Shown here piece by piece: positions 44,994 through 50,634 of a DNA stretch of 50,634 nt (the stretch's first letter is position 1; each line of letters opens with the position of its first letter). Location of the stretch: assembly GCA_964517875.1 (NCBI GenBank), contig CAZFEU010000010.1, positions 1 to 50,634 on the forward strand, written 5' to 3'. A program made the position numbers and the translations under genes. The notes under the pieces are model-generated. The model made no database searches and had not been told where the DNA came from. It saw only the letters and a list, made by a program, of their open reading frames with translations. This DNA comes from JAJPXC01 sp964517875. GTDB taxonomy: Bacteria > Bacteroidota > Bacteroidia > Bacteroidales > Muribaculaceae.

Positions 44994-46658
44994 TTACGGC
45001 GCCGGGAACGGGTTTGGTATCTCTACGCTTATTTCATTCCCATCCGAGTCATAATATTCACGTGTGGGGATGTCAGAGTACCATTTATCGATATAGCTGT
45101 TGTAATAATAGTCTTCGGTTACTTCATATGTTCCATTGGCCTTCTTGCCCAGCACCAGATAAATCACATATCCCGGAGTATTCCACGAAAACACTGTCTT
45201 GACGGGCGTTTTCTTGTCGGGAGCATACTGCAACTGGCTTACGGGGTCATAGTAGTAATATACAACCGTTCGACCATCATCAAGATGGGCTTGAATTGTC
45301 TGCCAGCCTGTCGCCGGATCTATGGTTTTCTCCGGGTCGTCTATCCGGTTGGCAAGGTCGGGGGTAAGACATGCCTGATTCAAGTGATTCCGGTAGTAAA
45401 GTATTGTCGAGTCTGACGGATTTACAACCGGGCCATAGTTGACCAGGTCGTCTTCCGGGATAACGGGATCAAGACCGAAGTCGGGATTTAGTGTAGTCTC
45501 GGCATAAGGCACTACAATCACCTCCCACTCAATGTCGCGGGCATTTATCGTCACCGTGAACTTATACCAGTTGTTGCGCTCGATGTTAAAATGAGTGGCC
45601 TTCTGGGTTTTTTCGTCATACGCCGAGAAATCGACATAACCTGAATGTTCAATTTCATCGATTCGGAAATTCACCTTTAGCCGGGAGCGCAACTCTTTCG
45701 ACATCGGTTCTGACTGGCTGTTGATATTCCTGAATTCGGGCACATAAGCCACAAATTTCATATGGTTGTCGGCTGTCCTGGTCAGCTTCACTCCCGATAT
45801 GGCCTGGGCATCGGCCGGAATGTTTACCGGAGTATAGTCTTCGCTCCAGCTGCCGTGCACATAGTCGCCCTCGGCATATACCTTAGCCGGTGCCTTATAG
45901 GCGCGGTCGTTGGTATTGGTGAGTTCTACCGACAATATCTCCACACTGGACAACTCAGGGAATTCACTGAAAATTGTAGTTACCTCAACCTTAGCATAGG
46001 CGCATAGTAGGCGCAATATGCCAGTATCGCATTGTTTTTCGCCATTGATGTAGGCTGGCACACCGTTCTTAAACTCTTTGACACCGTACATCGGTATCAG
46101 GTTGTGCTCTGATAGTGTGGAGCGGTTTTGATCAAAGGTTGCGACAGCCGCGTCGGAGGTGCAAATGTCGTCGATCGTAGTCACGCCGGGAGCTACTTCG
46201 GGATAATCGTTCCAGTTGGCCAGGAACACAAGGCGACACCCGGTGCGCATGGCATTGTCAACTGCCAGATTGTCTTTGTTAAGATTGGCCAGCACCGAGT
46301 AGGTCCGCGAGTTTTCGCCTCCCACTTGCCTGATACTCGCCACGGTGAGCGGGCATACCAGCAAGCTGTTTTTGTCAAACAGGTAGCAGCGATAGTCGCC
46401 ATTAAGCACGTCTATATAGGTTTCGAGGCCGCTCCCCGGGTCGTATTCTCCGTCGGTGGGGGTGACACGGCTGGCAGGCGTACTCATGTCGTTATTACCC
46501 AGTGTGATGGTAAACAAGACCTGAATGACGCCTTCATCAACGGCTGGATTATCGGGAGTGTCTGACATTTCGCGACACGACGTTGCCACGCCCATCAGCC
46601 ACGCAATCAGTGTGGCCAACAGCACCCGGGTGTGGATATGTCGGAATTGTCTGAGCAT
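44994..46658 (-). CDS. Fimbrillin-like lipoprotein (FimB/Mfa2-type)
   Basis: A 554-residue lipoprotein. The signal peptide ends in 'LMGVATSC'. The 'YRCYLFDKNSLLVCPLTVAS' and 'SVLANLNKDNLAVDN...LVFLANWNDYP' stretches are characteristic of Bacteroidales fimbrillins, and 'HFNIERNNWYKFTVTINARD' marks the usual end of the second fimbrillin domain. The C-terminal 150 residues are extra. It is the first gene of a two-gene operon with the DUF4906-type protein, the arrangement of minor subunit and tip genes in fim/mfa-like clusters. No separate major subunit is seen in the window. Confidence 0.75.
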   Translation of the reverse strand: MLRQFRHIHTRVLLATLIAWLMGVATSCREMSDTPDNPAVDEGVIQVLFTITLGNNDMSTPASRVTPTDGEYDPGSGLETYIDVLNGDYRCYLFDKNSLLVCPLTVASIRQVGGENSRTYSVLANLNKDNLAVDNAMRTGCRLVFLANWNDYPEVAPGVTTIDDICTSDAAVATFDQNRSTLSEHNLIPMYGVKEFKNGVPAYINGEKQCDTGILRLLCAYAKVEVTTIFSEFPELSSVEILSVELTNTNDRAYKAPAKVYAEGDYVHGSWSEDYTPVNIPADAQAISGVKLTRTADNHMKFVAYVPEFRNINSQSEPMSKELRSRLKVNFRIDEIEHSGYVDFSAYDEKTQKATHFNIERNNWYKFTVTINARDIEWEVIVVPYAETTLNPDFGLDPVIPEDDLVNYGPVVNPSDSTILYYRNHLNQACLTPDLANRIDDPEKTIDPATGWQTIQAHLDDGRTVVYYYYDPVSQLQYAPDKKTPVKTVFSWNTPGYVIYLVLGKKANGTYEVTEDYYYNSYIDKWYSDIPTREYYDSDGNEISVEIPNPFPAP

Positions 46659-47004
46659 TAATAATTCTTTGGTTTATTTTTGGTCTTTAAAAATCGTGTG
46701 TTTCGTGATAGTTCGCCAAGGCTATGGTTTTCGGTATCACAACATATGAGAGAATCAGGATGTGGCTGTAATTCTGTTTATTGTAGTCGAGCAAGAAGGT
46801 GCGTGCGTACTTCGTCTCCCGTTCGAGAAATTTCTGATCGGCCAAGAGTTTGCTGCGGGCTTACCAGAAAGTTTTGCTGAGATTGCGGAGAGAAACATAA
46901 CGATATGTAAAAAATCTTGTCAAATACTTATATAGCATGTCTGTCTTTTTTAGAAAAGCGGCAAGGTTTTGCACACCTTCCCAAAACTAATTAATTTTAG
47001 AGTG

Positions 47005-47012
47005 CAAAATTA
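47005..47012 (-). promoter_or_regulatory. Likely -7 element of the fimbrillin operon
   Basis: TAATTTTG on the minus strand, followed by CAC, fits TAnnTTTG. No clear TTTG lies at -33. The stretch between here and the gene start at 46658 is a leader of about 340 nt with a small AAGGT/ACCTT hairpin and the palindrome AGAAATTTCT. I see no gene in it. Confidence 0.5.
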
Positions 47013-47197
47013 CGAAATTTCGCCCATATAATCGTATACCGTCTGTTAAATGACGTTAACCCATTGGGGCGATTCCCATAGGGTAAAGATGCAGAATCTG
47101 CAGCAGTGCTCGGCGTTGGGTATATGATGAGCGAAAACCATTATGCTTGATTTCGGCAGATTGGCAACAAGAGTGACAAATCCTTATCGCCTGTCGC

Positions 47198-47246
47198 AAA
47201 AATGGCGGCAAACCCCAAGTACAGCACGACCTTGGGGCTCACCGCC
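47198..47246 (-). terminator. Terminator after the small lipoprotein gene
   Basis: On the minus strand, GGCGG/CCGCC and CCCCAAG/CTTGGGG arms (+ coordinates 47204-47208, 47213-47219, 47231-47237, 47242-47246) form a stem followed by ATTTTTG. It is about 30 bp past the stop at 47276. The remaining bases to 47012 hold only short inverted repeats such as TGCAGA-A-TCTGCA. Confidence 0.75.
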
Positions 47247-47275
47247 AAGCAATACAAGGGCTAAAATCCCCTTAT

Positions 47276-47884
47276 TTAATCAATTGATCCTGAAATCCGG
47301 TAATACTTAGCATTATCGAACATATCGGTACTGAAATGCTCAATCTTATTGGGGTCGATTCTGAAAGTGAGCGTACACTCACCACCATTCTTCAATGCTC
47401 TCACAAGTGCAGGTGTGTTGGATAGCACATGACCCGTTTGCGAGTATTCGTTGCCAGCCAGCTCGAAGATGTAAGGTATGGGGGTCTCGGTATCGTCGAG
47501 CAGTTCCAGAATAACTGCCACCATTCGACCAGGCTCGGTGGGTTCGGTAACGTTGATAGTGGGAGAAATAACATAGTAGGTGTTTTCGCCAGATCCTTTT
47601 TCCTCGATTTTTATTTCTTCACTTGTTACTTCAGACACTTTTGACAAGCTATTGCCATTTGGCTCAAAGCCGTCGTCGCAGCGCTCTATTGTCCAGCGTG
47701 CTTCAGATACTTGCTCAGTAGCATCTGTTCTCTCAGAGGTGTATGATGTTGTATTGTCTGACATGGTGTCCTTGTCGCTATTTTCCACCGATGTTGAACT
47801 TTCGGTGGTATGCGTAACGGTTTCTTTGTGACTGCAGGAGGTCATCATAGCTACTACTGCTGCGAATAGAACAAATTTTTTCAT
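47276..47884 (-). CDS. Small lipoprotein of unknown function
   Basis: A 202-residue lipoprotein: 'FAAVVAMMTSC' is a clear lipobox. A Ser/Thr/Glu-rich linker (about 20-65) follows, then a compact beta-rich domain with 'TYYVISPTINVTEPTEPGRM' and 'CTLTFRIDPNKIEHFSTDMF'. I do not recognise the family. Its own terminator lies downstream, and the gene for a small membrane protein lies 48 bp upstream on the same strand, so the pair may be cotranscribed. Confidence 0.65.
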   Translation of the reverse strand: MKKFVLFAAVVAMMTSCSHKETVTHTTESSTSVENSDKDTMSDNTTSYTSERTDATEQVSEARWTIERCDDGFEPNGNSLSKVSEVTSEEIKIEEKGSGENTYYVISPTINVTEPTEPGRMVAVILELLDDTETPIPYIFELAGNEYSQTGHVLSNTPALVRALKNGGECTLTFRIDPNKIEHFSTDMFDNAKYYRISGSID

Positions 47885-47932
47885 TTTACGATTGAAATTT
47901 GGAGTTATTAAAAAATGGAATTAAAATTTGGT

Positions 47933-48409
47933 TTATTTATTTTTGCCTGAACTGGTCATTGCACCGAACAGCAATCCCACGAAGATGAATTTTATAAGTT
48001 TCCAGAGACCCTTCAGCGGATATTTGTACCACCAACCCTCAGGGAGGAATTTCTTACCTGATTTCTCCTTTTGGTTGCTCTCGCGCTTACTTCCCTTTGA
48101 TTTGTCAGCTTGAGCCGCATCCTCTATAACATAGTCTTTGGCCTGGGGCTTATTGGCAGGATTACAAGTAAGATTCACATTGGCTGATTGCACGCTGCCA
48201 TCTCCTGTGACGGCCATAACCTGTCCGTTCTCGCACCATAGGATTTTCTCTATCGGCTTTCCGGCGTTATAACAGTCAATCCATGCTCCATTTTTGCTCA
48301 AACGCTGTACGTAGTTGCCTCGGATGCGCACACCACCAACGTCGTTGCTGTTTATGCCCCAGTTGTCAATAAACTCAGTGTCTTCACCAATTATTCTAAG
48401 TGTCTTCAT
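47933..48409 (-). CDS. Small protein with C-terminal membrane anchor
   Basis: A 158-residue protein without signal peptide. The N-terminal 90 residues form a compact domain with repeated 'GVRIRGNYVQRLSKNGAWID' and 'PIEKILWCENGQVMAVTGDG' strands. A Lys/Ser/Glu-rich linker follows (about 100-125), then one hydrophobic segment, 'LWKLIKFIFVGLLFGAMTSS'. It is probably a cytoplasmic domain tethered to the inner membrane. No family recognised. A structured RNA region and a canonical promoter lie upstream. Confidence 0.6.
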   Translation of the reverse strand: MKTLRIIGEDTEFIDNWGINSNDVGGVRIRGNYVQRLSKNGAWIDCYNAGKPIEKILWCENGQVMAVTGDGSVQSANVNLTCNPANKPQAKDYVIEDAAQADKSKGSKRESNQKEKSGKKFLPEGWWYKYPLKGLWKLIKFIFVGLLFGAMTSSGKNK

Positions 48410-48510
48410 CGGATAATAAGTAGTTTATATTTAGATATTGCAGTTACAGAGTAATCTAATGACTCTGATAGCTGATTAGTTACGCTATATGGCACCTGGG
48501 GGTTATATGG

Positions 48511-48814
48511 GTATAAAAAAGAAGCGTGGTGCCGTGCTCGTTGCTCGTTCCCACGTCTCGAGGCCTTCGCATTGCCTGTCTTTGTAGGAACGAAACAACG
48601 CAGAGGCCCACGCAAATATGTAAAGGGGGGTCGCATTGGCCTGCGCCTGGTGAATGTGGCGCGGGCTGCGACTGACGGTATTTACATATCCATCATGGCA
48701 TCTACCGCTGCTTCTGCTCTGACAAAGACTTTAAGGAAGTTGCGAAGTTCCGAGACGTCAGAACTGATGCGTCAAGTAAACGCTTTCAGTATGTTATGCC
48801 GGGATTTTCTCCCG
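48511..48814 (-). ncRNA. Candidate structured non-coding RNA (about 300 nt)
   Basis: Transcription from the promoter at 48821-48851 would begin near 48814 and run left. Helices on + coordinates: 48616-48624 with 48681-48689 (9 bp) enclosing hairpin 48630-48672 (GTCGCA/TGCGAC, GCC/GGC, GCGCC/GGCGC); hairpin 48524-48613 (GCGTGG/CCACGC, GTTG/CAAC, TCGTTCC/GGAACGA); a small AGTTC/GAACT hairpin near 48746-48765. The loop of the last, ACGTCTCG, is complementary to CGAGACGT at 48553-48560, a possible 8-bp loop-loop contact. A T-run (CTTCTTTTTTATA) follows hairpin 48524-48613. I do not see RNase P or tmRNA signatures. 6S RNA or an unknown class remain possible. Confidence 0.5.
48595..48607. repeat. 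Left arm of a 13-bp inverted repeat
   Basis: ACAACGCAGAGGC here is the exact reverse complement of 48881-48893. The two arms are 273 bp apart and enclose the promoter at 48821-48851. This arm also lies inside the 90-nt hairpin of the candidate RNA. Confidence 0.7.
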
Positions 48815-48820
48815 ATGTTG

Positions 48821-48851
48821 CAAATTTACAAAAGTTTTCTGTATCGCCAAA
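48821..48851 (-). promoter_or_regulatory. Canonical Bacteroidetes promoter
   Basis: On the minus strand: TTTG (48851-48848), a 19-bp spacer, then TAAATTTG (48828-48821). Both boxes and the spacing match the sigma-ABfr consensus. It drives the candidate RNA and possibly the genes at 48409 and 47884. Confidence 0.75.
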
Positions 48852-48880
48852 AGCGAGTGGGAAAAATGTAAAATCTGCGA

Positions 48881-48893
48881 GCCTCTGCGTTGT
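48881..48893. repeat. Right arm of the 13-bp inverted repeat
   Basis: GCCTCTGCGTTGT, exact reverse complement of 48595-48607. The similarity extends loosely inward (GCGnGCC against GCGTGGGCC). Confidence 0.7.
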
Positions 48894-48936
48894 GGCCGCA
48901 AAGTTGACGATTTGGTATCGTAATACAAAAAAGATT

Positions 48937-48980
48937 GGCGTTCATTCCGTTCACTTTGCGTAATGAACGAAATGAACGCC
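48937..48980 (+). promoter_or_regulatory. Inverted repeat upstream of the regulator-like gene
   Basis: GGCGTTCATT (48937-48946) pairs with AATGAACGCC (48971-48980), and GTTCA with TGAAC inside it after a 2-base mismatch. CGTTCA is also repeated directly. No T-run follows, so an operator is more likely than a terminator. It lies about 30 bp before the -7 box at 49012. Confidence 0.55.
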
Positions 48981-49011
48981 TTGATAATGCCGATGATGGT
49001 TTAATTTGGAT

Positions 49012-49019
49012 TATTTTTG
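49012..49019 (+). promoter_or_regulatory. -7 element that decides the start of the following gene
   Basis: TATTTTTG matches TAnnTTTG and faces the gene downstream. Transcription would begin near 49026, which rules out the TTG at 49017 as a start codon and leaves GTG 49035 or ATG 49062. No TTTG is seen at -33. Confidence 0.45.
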
Positions 49020-49034
49020 CAAAAAAGTTCAATT

Positions 49035-49589
49035 GTGATTATCAACGAGAAGATACGTAACATGATTCTGGAGAAGTTTGGTTCTCCGCTGCAATACCCT
49101 CAGCAATGCGAGGCACTTGCATTGTCGATCAAGGAAGTGACGGGTCAGGCCCTTAGCACCACGACGCTGAAACGTATGCTTGGCTTCGTCAACGGCCCGG
49201 CAAGTTCGCGCCCGTCGTCGCTCGACATCATAGCGCAATATCTGGGGTATCCCGACTACAAGTTGCTCACAAATGATCTGGGCGAGGATTCAGAAATCTC
49301 GGATTTCAAGGGTGTTGAAAGCGTGGACTCGGCCGACCTTGAGGCTGGCGAGCAGATCCAGATCACTTATGACCCCAACAGGGCACTGGTGCTCACCTAT
49401 CTTGGCGACAATACCTATGTAGTCAATAAGTCGCAGGGGAGTAAGCTGCTCAAGGGCGACCGACTGATAATAGCCGGGTTTTATGTGGGCTTCGAGCTGC
49501 TGGTCAGCGATGTGGAGCGGGGTGGGGTTCACCTGGGATCGTATCAGGGGGCGAAGCAGGGTGGCTTGACGAGCGTCGAGATATTGTAG
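49035..49589 (+). CDS. Small two-domain protein, possible DNA-binding regulator
   Basis: A 184-residue cytoplasmic protein from GTG 49035 (ATG 49062 is an alternative). The N-terminal 75 residues look helical and resemble a helix-turn-helix ('YPQQCEALALSIKEVTGQAL', 'STTTLKRMLGFVNGP', then 'PSSLDIIAQYLGYPDY'), a pattern common in Bacteroidales hypothetical proteins. The second half (about 100-184) is a small beta-barrel-like domain ('ALVLTYLGDNTYVVNKSQG', 'LLKGDRLIIAGFYVGFELLV'). The inverted repeat upstream could be its own operator. It is convergent with the kinase gene, only 37 bp apart. Function not established. Confidence 0.62.
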   Translation: MIINEKIRNMILEKFGSPLQYPQQCEALALSIKEVTGQALSTTTLKRMLGFVNGPASSRPSSLDIIAQYLGYPDYKLLTNDLGEDSEISDFKGVESVDSADLEAGEQIQITYDPNRALVLTYLGDNTYVVNKSQGSKLLKGDRLIIAGFYVGFELLVSDVERGGVHLGSYQGAKQGGLTSVEIL

Positions 49590-49626
49590 CGTCCCACTGG
49601 AGAATCTGGTGGAAAGTTTCCTCTTT

Positions 49627-50634
49627 TTATTCTTCAAGCTTGATCCAGCCGGGGTTGGTCCTCACGGCCTTTTGTACGTCGAGCTCCGACAAGTTGCTGT
49701 AATGCTCGGTGGCTGTGAATATTATATAAGTGGTGGCAAGCCCGGTTGAATCAGTGTACTCATAAATTGCCTCCCTTTTGGCTCGTAGGGTGATCGTGTC
49801 GCTGTCGAGCGTAGACCAAAGTTTGCGTCGGTACTCGCTGATTTCGGCCGATTTTTCTGCAATCAGGGCAGAGATCCATGCCTTGTCGATGGTGGGCTCG
49901 GTAGGGTAGACAGGTGGAGGAGCGGCAACTGTATCAGCAGGCACGGCTACCACCTGCGATGTGTCGGAGATGGTGGTGGCTTGCCCCGCAGGCTCATCGC
50001 TATGCGTAGCGGCGGGTTTTGGACGAAGCGCGCTTGCCCCTACGACACACGCTATTATCACGCCGGCTATGACTGCCGGGACGATTATGTGTCGCTTACT
50101 ATTGGTGAGCAGCTTCTTGAGCCGGTCGGCTGTGGCATGGCCGCTGTTGCAAGCATCAGCTATGTGCTTGAGGCCGAGACTGGCGGCAATCATGCCGATG
50201 CCTTTGTAGTCGATTGCACCATCGGCGCAATGGTCGCACCCGTATCTGGCCGTGTCACCATGAGTCGAGTCGAGCCACGGTGAGTAAGCCTTATCAAGGT
50301 CGATGAGTGTGACCGGGCGGTCGTGATGGGGTGAGATGATGATGTTGTCGGGCTTGATGTCGCAGTGCACTATGTTGCGATGGTGGAGATATTCCACCAC
50401 ATTGGTCAGGTCGAGCAGCAGCTTTTTGACAAACTTGTCGTCGGTCAGGCGGCTGTCGCGATGGGTCACCAAGGTTGATAATGTGTCCCCCTCGATGTAG
50501 TCCATCACGATGTAGTCGTCACCATACCCTATGTAGTGGGGGAGCGACGGGTGGTTGAGCGTGATTCCCAACTCATACTCCTTGCTGAATGCGGCCCGAT
50601 ACATGGGATTATTGCGATAGGGCGTCTTAAGACG
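49627..50634 (-). CDS. Membrane-anchored Ser/Thr protein kinase, 5' end cut by the window
   Basis: The frame stays open to the last base, so the N-terminus lies outside; 'LKTPYR' at the window edge may carry the ATP-binding lysine. The catalytic loop 'IVHCDIKPDNIIIS' is intact. The DFG position reads 'LIDLDKA' (DLD), and no APE motif is seen, so the activation segment is short. After the kinase domain comes one transmembrane segment ('IIVPAVIAGVIIACVVGASA') and a Pro/Thr-rich extracytoplasmic part ending in a small domain ('RREAI'-type charged helix, 'TTYIIFTATEHYSNLSELDV'). It probably signals across the inner membrane. The target is unknown. Confidence 0.8.
   Translation of the reverse strand, partial: RLKTPYRNNPMYRAAFSKEYELGITLNHPSLPHYIGYGDDYIVMDYIEGDTLSTLVTHRDSRLTDDKFVKKLLLDLTNVVEYLHHRNIVHCDIKPDNIIISPHHDRPVTLIDLDKAYSPWLDSTHGDTARYGCDHCADGAIDYKGIGMIAASLGLKHIADACNSGHATADRLKKLLTNSKRHIIVPAVIAGVIIACVVGASALRPKPAATHSDEPAGQATTISDTSQVVAVPADTVAAPPPVYPTEPTIDKAWISALIAEKSAEISEYRRKLWSTLDSDTITLRAKREAIYEYTDSTGLATTYIIFTATEHYSNLSELDVQKAVRTNPGWIKLEE

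Noticed and set aside
46685..46860. A minus-strand frame of about 55 codons with protein-like composition in the fimbrillin leader.
   Set aside because: No start codon, and an in-frame stop just upstream; at best a gene remnant.
48572..48871. A 99-codon open frame on the plus strand in the candidate RNA region.
   Set aside because: No family resemblance; the stretch is explained better by helices and a promoter on the other strand.
1..50634. tRNA or rRNA genes, CRISPR arrays, insertion sequences, integrases.
   Set aside because: None recognised on reading both strands; no T-loop consensus in intergenic DNA, no regular direct repeats, no transposase motifs.

Overview
The window looks like a chromosomal segment of a gut Bacteroidales bacterium, most likely of the Muribaculaceae type. 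This is inferred from gene content and signals, not from a database search. The supporting evidence is: a UpxY-type antiterminator heading a capsule/exopolysaccharide locus; a B12-riboswitch operon with a BtuB-like TonB receptor and a BtuG-like surface lipoprotein; Bacteroidales fimbrillin-type lipoproteins; several secreted proteins ending in type IX-secretion-like sorting tails; and promoters of the Bacteroidetes TTTG / TAnnTTTG type instead of -35/-10 boxes.

Region 1 (1-24.8 kb, all on +) is a polysaccharide biosynthesis locus. A leader with four hairpins precedes a UpxY-like antiterminator. A UDP-HexNAc 4-epimerase and a UDP-HexNAc dehydrogenase follow and should supply an N-acetylhexosaminuronic acid. 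After a strong hairpin at 3230-3288 the DNA turns markedly AT-rich. From there come a Wzx flippase, an EpsG-type Wzy polymerase, four glycosyltransferases, two AT3 acyltransferases, a NodB-type and a PIG-L-type deacetylase, CapA, a TupA-like ATP-grasp protein, two further ATP-grasp ligases, a GNAT/FemAB-like transferase with a nine-G tract, two DegT-type aminotransferases, a WbuC cupin and the initiating sugar-phosphate transferase. The last gene is an SF2 helicase, followed by a bidirectional terminator. The abundance of ATP-grasp enzymes beside a uronic acid supply suggests a polymer decorated with amino acids. Wza/Wzc export genes are not in the window.

Region 2 (25.0-35.07 kb, all on -) is a vitamin B12 (corrinoid) acquisition operon. 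Reading leftward: a TAnnTTTG promoter, a cobalamin riboswitch with competing antiterminator and terminator hairpins, a BtuB-like receptor, a BtuG-like beta-propeller lipoprotein, a lipoprotein with a PKD-like start, a 1276-residue secreted multidomain protein and a shorter secreted propeller. Four-base ATGA overlaps link three of the four gene junctions. The last two proteins carry sorting tails and are probably exported accessory corrinoid-binding proteins.

Region 3 (35.4-41.4 kb, +) holds two large secreted proteins with sorting tails, the second with about five Ig-like repeats, closed by a terminator. Region 4 (41.5-47.0 kb, -) is a two-gene fimbrillin-type operon with a leader of about 340 nt. 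Region 5 (47.2-50.6 kb) carries a small lipoprotein, a small membrane-anchored protein, a 600-bp stretch with a canonical promoter and what looks like a structured non-coding RNA of about 300 nt, a small regulator-like gene, and a membrane-anchored Ser/Thr kinase cut by the window end. No tRNA, rRNA, CRISPR array, transposase or integrase was seen.
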